Shown here: positions 1 to 5,485 of the stretch, one piece after another | Layout: each line of letters opens with the position of its first letter | Position numbering within the stretch: the stretch's first letter is position 1 | From: Acidobacteriota bacterium | GTDB lineage: Bacteria; Acidobacteriota; Terriglobia; Versatilivoradales; Versatilivoraceae | Direction: 5' to 3' | DNA length: 7,594 nucleotides | Assembly: GCA_026706225.1 (NCBI GenBank) | Contig: JAPOZE010000565.1 | Location: forward strand, 1-7,594 | Made by a program: the position numbers and the translations under genes | Notes under the pieces: generated by a model | Database searches by the model: none | What the model saw: the letters and a program-made list of their open reading frames with translations, nothing else | Told to the model about the DNA's origin: nothing

Positions 1-1243
1 TGGTCCAGCAGGACCGCATCCAGTCGATATAGGTTTTCATTCTGACGCCGTTGATTGCCTCCACGTAGGGCTGCTTGACGTCGAAAGGGGGGACCTGGTT
101 GACGGGACAGATCAGGAACTCACAGGTCTCCATGAATTCCCGGACCCGATGGTAGAGCTGGGTCCTACGGAGCTCGGCCCTGGAGAGATCGATTCCGCTC
201 AGCTTCCCGGCGGCCTCGATTTCCTCCTTCAGGGTGTCCTTGAGTCGGGACTGCTGCTCGGGGTTCAGGGCCGAAAGCGTCAGTTCGAAGCGCCAGGCCC
301 GCCAGGCCCGGAACACGGCCTCGGCCTCCTCGAGATTGGGCGTGCGTTCCTCGACCCGGCATCCCAGCGACTCGAAGACCTGCCGCTGTCCTTCGAGGAC
401 GCGGGAAACCCGCGGATCGACCGGCAGCCCGCCCAGGGTGGGGCTCCAGGCGATGCGGCACTGCCGGAAATCGCGCTCGAGGGGCGCGGCGAAGCGGCTT
501 CCCGGTTCGGCGATGGAGATGGGCGAGCGCTGGTCGGGGCCCGCGATGGCGCTGAGCATCAGGGCGGCGTCCCGGACCGTCCGGGCCATGGGGCCTTGAA
601 CGCCGATGGTGTACCAGCCCGCCTGGCTGGGCCAGATCGGAACCCGGCCCGGGGAGGGGCGCAGTCCCACCACGTTGCAGAAGTTGGCCGGGTTGCGGAG
701 CGATCCGCCGGTGTCGCTCCCGTCGGCCAGGGGTTGCATGCCGCAGGCCAGGGCCACGGCGGCGCCTCCGCTGCTGCCGCCGCAGGTCTTTGAGGTGTCG
801 TAAGGGTTGCGGGTCTCCCCGAATACGGGGTTGAAGGTCTGGGACCCGGCGCCGAACTCGGGGGTGTTGGTCTTGCCGATGGTGACGGCCCCGGCCTGCT
901 TGAGGCGTTCCACGATGAGCGCGTCCCGGGTGGGCACGAAATCCTTGCAGGCCAGGGTGCCGAAGGTGGTGCGGATCCCCCGGGTCCACACCAGGTCCTT
1001 GTGGGCGATGGGAAGGCCGTGGAGGGGACCGGCTTCATTGCCGGCCGCCAGAGCCCGGTCGGCGGCGCGGGCCTGCTGCCTGGCCCGGTCCGCCACCAGG
1101 GTCACGATGGCGTTGACCCTGGGATTGAGGCGGTCGATCTGGGAGAGGTGGGCTTCCAGCACCTCGCCGGCGGATAGCTCCCGGGCCCGGACAAGCCGGC
1201 TCAGCTCGGTCGCGGTCAGGAAGCAGATCTCTCTATCGGGCAT
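1..1243 (-). CDS. Amidase signature (AS) family hydrolase, C-terminus cut off by window edge
   Basis: An amidase-signature enzyme, which hydrolyses carboxamides to acid plus ammonia or amine through a Ser-cisSer-Lys triad. The 414 residues visible are an unbroken frame with no stop before the left edge. The catalytic Lys is K82 (in LPIAHKD). The glycine/serine-rich loop GGSSGG gives cis-Ser S157, and SDTGGS gives nucleophile S181. The 24-residue spacing of the two serines matches the family, and the GLRPSPGRVP strand follows as expected. Family members usually have 450-500 residues, so roughly the last 40-80 are missing. No signal peptide is seen, so it is probably cytosolic. The ATG is chosen because GAGGAA lies 7 bases upstream. 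It follows the RraA-like gene by 84 bases on the same strand. GatA is the main alternative, but no gatB or gatC is nearby, so a general amidase is likelier. The substrate cannot be told. Confidence 0.93.
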   Translation of the reverse strand, partial: MPDREICFLTATELSRLVRARELSAGEVLEAHLSQIDRLNPRVNAIVTLVADRARQQARAADRALAAGNEAGPLHGLPIAHKDLVWTRGIRTTFGTLACKDFVPTRDALIVERLKQAGAVTIGKTNTPEFGAGSQTFNPVFGETRNPYDTSKTCGGSSGGAAVALACGMQPLADGSDTGGSLRNPANFCNVVGLRPSPGRVPIWPSQAGWYTIGVQGPMARTVRDAALMLSAIAGPDQRSPISIAEPGSRFAAPLERDFRQCRIAWSPTLGGLPVDPRVSRVLEGQRQVFESLGCRVEERTPNLEEAEAVFRAWRAWRFELTLSALNPEQQSRLKDTLKEEIEAAGKLSGIDLSRAELRRTQLYHRVREFMETCEFLICPVNQVPPFDVKQPYVEAINGVRMKTYIDWMRSCWT

Positions 1244-1250
1244 CGACAAG

Positions 1251-1256
1251 TTCCTC
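1251..1256 (-). promoter_or_regulatory. Ribosome binding site of the amidase gene
   Basis: On the minus strand this reads GAGGAA, 7 bases before the ATG at 1243. It supports that start over the in-frame alternatives. Confidence 0.7.
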
Positions 1257-1257
1257 T

Positions 1258-1273
1258 GGCGCCTTCCGGCGCC
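1258..1273 (-). other. Small GNRA-type hairpin just upstream of the amidase ribosome binding site
   Basis: The minus-strand RNA reads GGCGCC-GGAA-GGCGCC, a perfect 6-bp all-GC stem closed by a GGAA tetraloop of the stable GNRA class. It ends one base before the GAGGAA ribosome binding site, inside the 84-base gap between the RraA-like and amidase genes. No U-run follows, so it is not a standard intrinsic terminator. It could stabilise a processed mRNA end or affect ribosome access. A 6-bp stem can arise by chance in DNA this GC-rich. Confidence 0.4.
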
Positions 1274-1327
1274 TGGTTGCGAGCGGGAATCGGGGGCGGT
1301 CCCGCAACGCCCGGGCTTCGGGACTTC

Positions 1328-1990
1328 TCAAGGCATCGGGCCGGCGCGGCGAAGGACCTCCTGGTAGTCGGCCCCCTCGCTCGAGGCCTGGTGGGCTCGC
1401 TGCTCCCACTCCTTGATGGCTTCGGCCCGGGCGATCACCGCTTCCAGCTCGTGGGGCCGGATGACGATGACGCCGTCGTTGTCGGCGGCGATGGCATCCC
1501 CCGGGTGAATGGTGCGCCCTCCGACCCGAACCGGCCGGCCGGCGGCGGCCACCCTGGATATGCCTACGATGTACCCGGGAGCCACGGTCCGCGACCAGGC
1601 CGGAAATTCCATTCTGGCCAGGTCGGGCGTGTCCCGAACCGCTCCCTCGATCAAGGCTCCGGCGAAGCCGTGTCTTCTGGCCAGGGTGGCGGCCCCTTCT
1701 CCGAAGATGCCGTGGCCGTGCAGCTCCCGGGGGATCTGAATGACGATGATGGAACCCGGACGGCTCTGGGCCTGGTAGGCATCCAGCAGCGGGGTCAGGT
1801 CGGCCGCGGCCTCTTCTTCGACCGCCTCCAGCTCCGCGGTGACGGCTGTCCCGGCCATGGCGGTGAAGGGGACCACCGGACGGATACCGGGGTCGAGGTG
1901 GCTTTCGGGAAGCTTCAGCCGGACGCGGGCGTCGGCCAGAAGGGCCGTTGAAAGGTTTGCCAGGCGCTGGCTCAGTTCCGGGCTAAGCAT
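1328..1990 (-). CDS. RraA-like / HMG-CHA aldolase family protein
   Basis: A 220-residue protein of the RraA-like family, once named dimethylmenaquinone methyltransferase. Characterised enzymatic members are class II, divalent-metal pyruvate aldolases (4-hydroxy-4-methyl-2-oxoglutarate / 4-carboxy-4-hydroxy-2-oxoadipate aldolase) that also decarboxylate oxaloacetate. RraA proper inhibits RNase E. Family marks are in order: LSTALLADA near residues 13-21, GEGAATLARRHGFAGALIEG from 97, R119-D120 in GAVRD (substrate- and metal-binding pair), and HPGDAIAADNDGV at 162-174. Length is normal for the family and the frame is intact. Glu98 and the R-D pair favour an enzyme over a pure RNase E inhibitor. 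The ATG has a strong AAGGAGA site 4-5 bases upstream. It starts 64 bases after the KDGDH-like gene ends and precedes the amidase, as expected in a catabolic operon for an oxo-acid substrate. The exact substrate is unknown. Confidence 0.88.
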   Translation of the reverse strand: MLSPELSQRLANLSTALLADARVRLKLPESHLDPGIRPVVPFTAMAGTAVTAELEAVEEEAAADLTPLLDAYQAQSRPGSIIVIQIPRELHGHGIFGEGAATLARRHGFAGALIEGAVRDTPDLARMEFPAWSRTVAPGYIVGISRVAAAGRPVRVGGRTIHPGDAIAADNDGVIVIRPHELEAVIARAEAIKEWEQRAHQASSEGADYQEVLRRAGPMP

Positions 1991-1994
1991 GGGG

Positions 1995-2001
1995 TCTCCT
2001 T
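1995..2001 (-). promoter_or_regulatory. Ribosome binding site of the RraA-like gene
   Basis: The minus strand reads AAGGAGA followed by CCCC and the ATG. This is the strongest Shine-Dalgarno site in the window and fixes the start at 1990. Confidence 0.8.
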
Positions 2002-2054
2002 GGTTGTCGGACTGCGGTGGGGTCCGGTTTGGAACGCTTGCGTCCGCGCGCTCT

Positions 2055-3042
2055 TCAAATCTCCGCGTGGCGCCGGACGATGGCCTCGATCCGGGGGCGG
2101 TCCCCGGCCGCCACCCGGCCCATGGGCGGCCGGGTGGGCCCTCCGGCTCTCCCCACGGTCTCCAGGGCCACCTTGATGCCGGCGGCGCTGTAGCCGGGCC
2201 GCAGGCTGCGAACGGCCGCCATGGGACTGATCCGCTCTTCCAGGATCCGGTTCATCTCGGCCCGTTTACCGGCCGTGCCCTTTTCCCAGAACTCCCGGCA
2301 GGCCTCGGGCGCCAGGCAGGCCACCGCGGCCGTGTAGGCCCGGGCTCCGGCGGGAAGCGCCGTGACGGCGTGGCCTTCTCCACGGGCGATCCACAGGAAG
2401 CGGTCGGGGATCAGGCTTCCCAGCGAATGGCCCACCTCAACACCGCCGCTGGAGTCCTGAAAGCCGATCACGTTGGGCAGGTCGGCCAGCTCTTCCAGCA
2501 GGCTGGACCAGTCGTCCCGCTGCGTCCTTGGGTAGATCAGCACGCCGATGCCGACCGATCGGGCGATCTCGGTGAAGTACCGCCGCCGGCCCTCCAGGGT
2601 CTGAGGCCCGCCGGCAGGCGGAAAGATCAGAATGGCGTCGGCCCCGGCCTCCTCGGCATTGCGGGCCATGCGCAGGGCGAACCGGAAGCCTCCCCGCACG
2701 CCGGCCACCACCGGAAGCCTGCCCCCGGGCGCCCTCCGCCGCCGCGCTCACCACTTCCCGGTGCTCCTCGAAGCCGAGCGAGAAGAGCTCGCCCAGTCCG
2801 GCCGCCACCACCAAACTCAGCGGTTGGACTCCTGACTCGGCATAAAAGGCAGCGTTTCGACGCATCCCCTCGGGGTCGATCTCGAGGTTGGCGTGAAAGG
2901 GCGTGGGCAGGTAGCTGTGAACGCCCCGCAGGGCTCGGCGCAGGGCCTTCAGGGAGCGCCGGGAGCGGGATGCGGGAGCCGGCGCCCGGCTCCGCGCGGT
3001 CGCCAACCGGGACAGGAACCGCCTGCGGGAGGTCTGGGCCAC
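2055..3042 (-). pseudogene. DHDPS/KDGDH-family (beta/alpha)8 lyase, frameshifted
   Basis: A class I aldolase-superfamily protein closest by eye to 5-dehydro-4-deoxyglucarate dehydratase (KDGDH), which makes 2-oxoglutarate semialdehyde from a glucarate breakdown product. It is split between two frames. The N-terminal part (LRGVHSYLPTPF, then AGLGELFSL) reads to about 2727, and the rest (PVVAGVRGG onward) lies in another frame. Dropping one base from the C5 run at 2722-2726 (G5 on the coding strand) joins them as EGARGRLPVVAGV and gives 328 residues. The family Tyr is present (Y170 of the joined protein, in LIYPRTQ). The Schiff-base Lys position in GFxDSSG is Gln (Q195, codon CAG at 2457-2459). 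The GTG at 3042 is the only start after an in-frame stop at 3124, and it has no clear ribosome site. The first 40 residues carry SRRRFL, but no hydrophobic stretch follows. It may be a decayed gene, a sequencing error in a homopolymer, or a non-catalytic homologue. Confidence 0.8.
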
Positions 3043-3281
3043 GGGAGTGCTCGCGGGGTCGGGACTCGATGATTTCGGAGCGATTCGGGCCGGTCGACGC
3101 TGGCCTTGATTCGGGAGGGAAGCTTAGCACAGGCGAGCTCCGGGCGTCGCCTGTTGTGGCCTATCTGCGTTTGTCGGCTAGGGAGGTGACTGATTGTCGG
3201 GCGCCCGAAAGTTGTACAGTGGTGTAGTCGGCTGCAGCGAGATGGTCTCCTGCCAAGTTGGATCTGCAATCGGGTCTGCCG
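3043..3281. other. Intergenic stretch between the ATPase gene and the KDGDH-like gene
   Basis: These 239 bases hold no convincing gene, and both flanking genes read leftward. GC falls from the very high values of the KDGDH-like gene to about 60% in the 3181-3240 line. Visible elements are an 8-bp inverted repeat at 3129-3154 and a 12-bp perfect palindrome TCGGGCGCCCGA at 3197-3208. No clear -35/-10 pair was found on the minus strand for the downstream operon, and no stem plus U-run terminator follows the ATPase stop. Confidence 0.6.
3129..3154. repeat. Inverted repeat with 8-bp arms
   Basis: ACAGGCGA (3129-3136) and TCGCCTGT (3147-3154) are perfect reverse complements around a 10-base loop. 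The repeat lies 87 bases upstream of the KDGDH-like start and 127 bases beyond the ATPase stop. No T-run follows on either strand, so it is not a standard terminator. An operator, a transcript-end hairpin or a cassette boundary are all possible. Confidence 0.45.
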
Positions 3282-5027
3282 TCAATCGTAACGGTAGTCG
3301 AAAATACAGGAGGCCCCCACCATTTCACGGAACCACAAGGTGGCGTTCGCTCCCATCGCATCGGTGAGGCGGACAGGCTCGTTCAGATTGAAGCGCACCG
3401 GTTGCTGCAACCCTTCGTTGATGGCGACGTTGTCGGCGTACAGGTAACTGCGGTCAAGGGTGTCGAGTATCGGATCCAGGCGTCCCCGGATGCCCGGTAG
3501 ATGTCCTGAGCGATTGGCTATGATCAGGGATCCGCCGTTCGGCGCCGGCTCCATGAGAAGTTCAAGCGGGTCTCCGGGCGCGAAGTTGTTCACCACCTGC
3601 GCCCTGAAGCCCTTGGCGGCGCACAGCACGATCATCGGCAGCCTCCTGTGCAGCGTGAAGTCGGCATGCCCGAACACGTCGGTTCGGGCCTCCAGACAGG
3701 TCTTGTTGGGATACAGCATCAGGACGTGCGCCTCCGGCAAGGGGGCATCGGTCTCGCCATTGAGGACGGCGATACGTGCCGCGATGCCGTCGGGAAGAGG
3801 TAGGCTGGCGGCTGGGAGGACAAGCTTGAGCTCACGATCACCAATCAGCTCGAAGGCGGGTTTCTTGCCGGCGAGAGAAAAAGTATCGTCTTCAATCACG
3901 GCGATGCCTTCACCGCGTCGTTCGATGAAGTATTGCCGTCCTCCGCTGCCAGGAACCTCGCCGACAGGACATTGCCCAAGCCGGGAAGCCAGGATCTCGT
4001 TGCGGGTGAACTGGCTGGTGCGCAGATCCTCGGTTGTCATGGAATTGCATAGGCCTCCGGGCGAATAGAGCTCCAAGCGGTCGTCGAACATGAACAGGCG
4101 TATGTGTGACCCTGAAACCGCGTAGTCACGGTGCACGACCGCGTTGACGACAGCCTCGAACACGGCTCGTTCGCTGAATTGCGGCACGTCGGTGCGGGCC
4201 GGAGTCTTGAGTGCGGCAACGCGACGGTTGCGGATCACGAAGCGCACGGCGTCCCGAATCTGACGGTCCAGCGGTCCCGTGATGTCCTGGGCGTCAAGTT
4301 GCCGGCTGCCGTCCTGCCGGGTTCCACCGTAGCGGACGGCCTGAATGTACGCGTTTGGCAACCACTCTCCGGGATCCTCGGAAGCCAGCAGTACTCCTCC
4401 GACCGTAGCGCGAACTGTGCCTTGCTCGTCACTTTTCAGGAATTTCAGCTTGGCCAGGGCGATCTCTGCCGGATCATTGGTGCGGGAACTGACATATTGC
4501 CGCCATAAATCGGGCCGCAGGCTGTTGATGCCGCTGTTGCGGACTGTCCGAGTGTCGGTGGCCACAACATCGGATTGTCCTCGAGAATGAAGCAGCCTGC
4601 CCACTTCCGCGGCCTGCATTTTCTGCTTGGTGTCTCCCCGCCTCCGGAAGCAGCCGCCGGGGGAGGAGTGGACCGTTGCACCTTGCGGAATCTCGACCAG
4701 CAGAACGCCGCCCTTTGTCCCCGGTGACGGAACGCGGTGGATGCTGAACACTGGTTGAGGATTGATGCTGTCGGTACAGATTTCAGTCACGACACTGGCC
4801 AGAATATCCAGTTGGTCCGGTTCAAGCGATTGCGGCTTGCGGTCGTCGGTGACACCCAGGACCAGGCGGCCGCCTTGTGAGTTCGCGAATGCCGCCAGTT
4901 CGTCGGCGAGATCGTCGCGACGAAGGGCGTGGAGCCGAGGTCCCCGGAGATCAACTTCCTTCAGTTCAAGCGCGGTGTCCTCACCCAGACGCACTTGGTC
5001 CCAAAAGCGCGGAACATCAATCGGCAT
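3282..5027 (-). CDS. AlbA_2 (Schlafen-type) domain / GHKL ATPase protein with long C-terminal extension
   Basis: A 581-residue intact protein of a class usually called putative DNA-binding or ATP-binding protein. Residues about 16-140 form an AlbA_2 domain (E16, LELKE at 20-24, ELAAFANSQGGRLVLGVTDD at 43-62), a fold linked to nucleic-acid binding and Schlafen-like proteins. Residues about 280-385 look like the RecG-C-terminal-like HATPase module: E291 and N295 in EAVVNAVVHRDY (N-box), DRLELYSPGGL at 316-326, and RRGEGIAVIEDD as a glycine box. Residues about 415-495 resemble a carboxypeptidase-regulatory-like beta-sandwich (APLPEAHV, TDVFGHADF, KGFRAQ). Residues 498-581 form a final compact block. 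No signal peptide or membrane segment is seen. ATG 5027 is preferred over GTG 5036 because AAGGTGG sits 5 bases before it. Base composition differs from neighbouring genes. A regulatory or defence role is inferred only. Confidence 0.85.
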   Translation of the reverse strand: MPIDVPRFWDQVRLGEDTALELKEVDLRGPRLHALRRDDLADELAAFANSQGGRLVLGVTDDRKPQSLEPDQLDILASVVTEICTDSINPQPVFSIHRVPSPGTKGGVLLVEIPQGATVHSSPGGCFRRRGDTKQKMQAAEVGRLLHSRGQSDVVATDTRTVRNSGINSLRPDLWRQYVSSRTNDPAEIALAKLKFLKSDEQGTVRATVGGVLLASEDPGEWLPNAYIQAVRYGGTRQDGSRQLDAQDITGPLDRQIRDAVRFVIRNRRVAALKTPARTDVPQFSERAVFEAVVNAVVHRDYAVSGSHIRLFMFDDRLELYSPGGLCNSMTTEDLRTSQFTRNEILASRLGQCPVGEVPGSGGRQYFIERRGEGIAVIEDDTFSLAGKKPAFELIGDRELKLVLPAASLPLPDGIAARIAVLNGETDAPLPEAHVLMLYPNKTCLEARTDVFGHADFTLHRRLPMIVLCAAKGFRAQVVNNFAPGDPLELLMEPAPNGGSLIIANRSGHLPGIRGRLDPILDTLDRSYLYADNVAINEGLQQPVRFNLNEPVRLTDAMGANATLWFREMVGASCIFDYRYD

Positions 5028-5032
5028 AGCGC

Positions 5033-5039
5033 CCACCTT
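5033..5039 (-). promoter_or_regulatory. Ribosome binding site of the AlbA_2/ATPase gene
   Basis: The minus strand reads AAGGTGG, then 5 bases, then ATG at 5027. It overlaps the alternative GTG at 5036 and so argues for the shorter, 581-residue product. Confidence 0.55.
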
Positions 5040-5124
5040 GCCCCGATGTCGCCTTCACGTCTGTTAAGGAAGAGAACTCGCAAGAAGTCTGCATTCGAAC
5101 GTTCCTGCCCGTGGTGGTTCTGGT

Positions 5125-5137
5125 TGTCGAGTCGACA
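5125..5137. repeat. Short inverted repeat, possible operator
   Basis: TGTCGA-G-TCGACA is a perfect 6+6 inverted repeat around one base, centred about 104 bases upstream of the ATPase ATG. Size and position would suit a dimeric repressor site. One such match is not far from chance expectation and no second copy was seen. Confidence 0.3.
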
Positions 5138-5381
5138 GGCGGCGCCATCGTCGCGGACAGCTTGAAACGGCAATTGAGCGACTGTGCGGCCGCCCTGACC
5201 GCAGAATGCTCCTCTAGGTTATGGCTGCAATGATCCAATGTCGAAAGTTTTTGGCCGAGACATGGGCAAGCCGTCTTTCACATTACTGAGGCTGGAGAGG
5301 GAACGCCGTTGGGTGTGCAGGTTCTCGGGAACGTGTGGGTCTGGCGATTTCGCAAGGTTGCGAGGCGCTCCCGCCCTTGCC

Positions 5382-5411
5382 TTGTGATCGCCTCGGCCGG
5401 CGACCTATAAT
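5382..5411 (+). promoter_or_regulatory. Sigma70-like promoter of the sulfatase-GNAT unit
   Basis: The -10 box TATAAT at 5406-5411 is a perfect consensus match in otherwise GC-rich DNA. TTGTGA at 5382-5387 matches the -35 consensus at 4 of 6 positions, with an 18-base spacer. Transcription would start near 5418, leaving a leader of about 68 bases before the sulfatase ATG. Confidence 0.6.
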
Positions 5412-5424
5412 GTCCCCTTTTCTT

Positions 5425-5474
5425 GCCGTGGCCGGCCCCGGGGGAATGCCGGAGCCGGGGCCTTTCCCCACGGC
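5425..5474 (+). other. Interrupted hairpin in the sulfatase mRNA leader
   Basis: Two nested perfect 7-bp stems are visible. GCCGTGG (5425-5431) pairs with CCACGGC (5468-5474), and GGCCCCG (5434-5440) pairs with CGGGGCC (5456-5462). A 2/5-base internal loop separates them and a 15-base loop closes the structure. It fills most of the predicted leader and ends 11 bases before the ATG. No U-run follows, so it is more likely a translation or stability element than a terminator, if it functions at all. Confidence 0.5.
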
Positions 5475-5485
5475 CGGTCAACGCC

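Larger units (their letters stand above)
3130..5330. other. Lower-GC segment carrying the AlbA_2/ATPase gene
   Basis: Hand counts on 60-base lines give 57% GC at 3301, 57% at 4081, 50% at 4741 and 48% at 5221. Outside the segment they give 83% at 2101 and 67% at 6121. The drop includes the non-coding flanks, so it is not just codon choice of one gene. This fits a single-gene cassette acquired by transfer. No integrase, transposase, tRNA or flanking direct repeat was seen, and the limits are approximate. Confidence 0.5.
5028..5485. other. Divergent intergenic region between the ATPase gene and the sulfatase gene
   Basis: These 458 bases separate the leftward ATPase gene from the rightward sulfatase gene. 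They hold a 13-bp inverted repeat at 5125-5137, a sigma70-like promoter at 5382-5411 and a leader hairpin at 5425-5474. Short open frames here lack family resemblance and ribosome sites, so none is called as a gene. No good TATAAT-like box was found on the minus strand for the ATPase gene. The left two thirds share the lower GC of the ATPase segment. Confidence 0.6.

Noticed and set aside
165..1038. Minus-strand open frames of 274 and 159 codons inside the amidase region
   Set aside because: The amidase frame, open from 1243 to the left edge, contains the full catalytic triad and motifs. These two are out-of-frame shadows of it.
2722..2729. Programmed ribosomal frameshifting in the KDGDH-like gene
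   Set aside because: No family precedent is known to me, and no convincing slippery heptamer with a downstream structure was identified. Error or mutation in a homopolymer is simpler.
2627..3130. GTG start at 3130 with GGAG upstream, as an alternative N-terminus for the KDGDH-like protein
   Set aside because: The ribosome site is plausible, but the frame gives no family match and would need another frameshift to reach the KDGDH-like sequence.
1839..3227. Long plus-strand open frame of 462 codons opposite the RraA-like and KDGDH-like genes
   Set aside because: It is antisense to two genes with clear family matches, rich in Gly, Pro, Ala and Arg as expected of a high-GC shadow frame, and has no domain resemblance.
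4961..5238. Short minus-strand frames upstream of the ATPase gene as a possible small partner gene
   Set aside because: They overlap the ATPase start region, lack ribosome sites, and show no recognisable motif in either frame.
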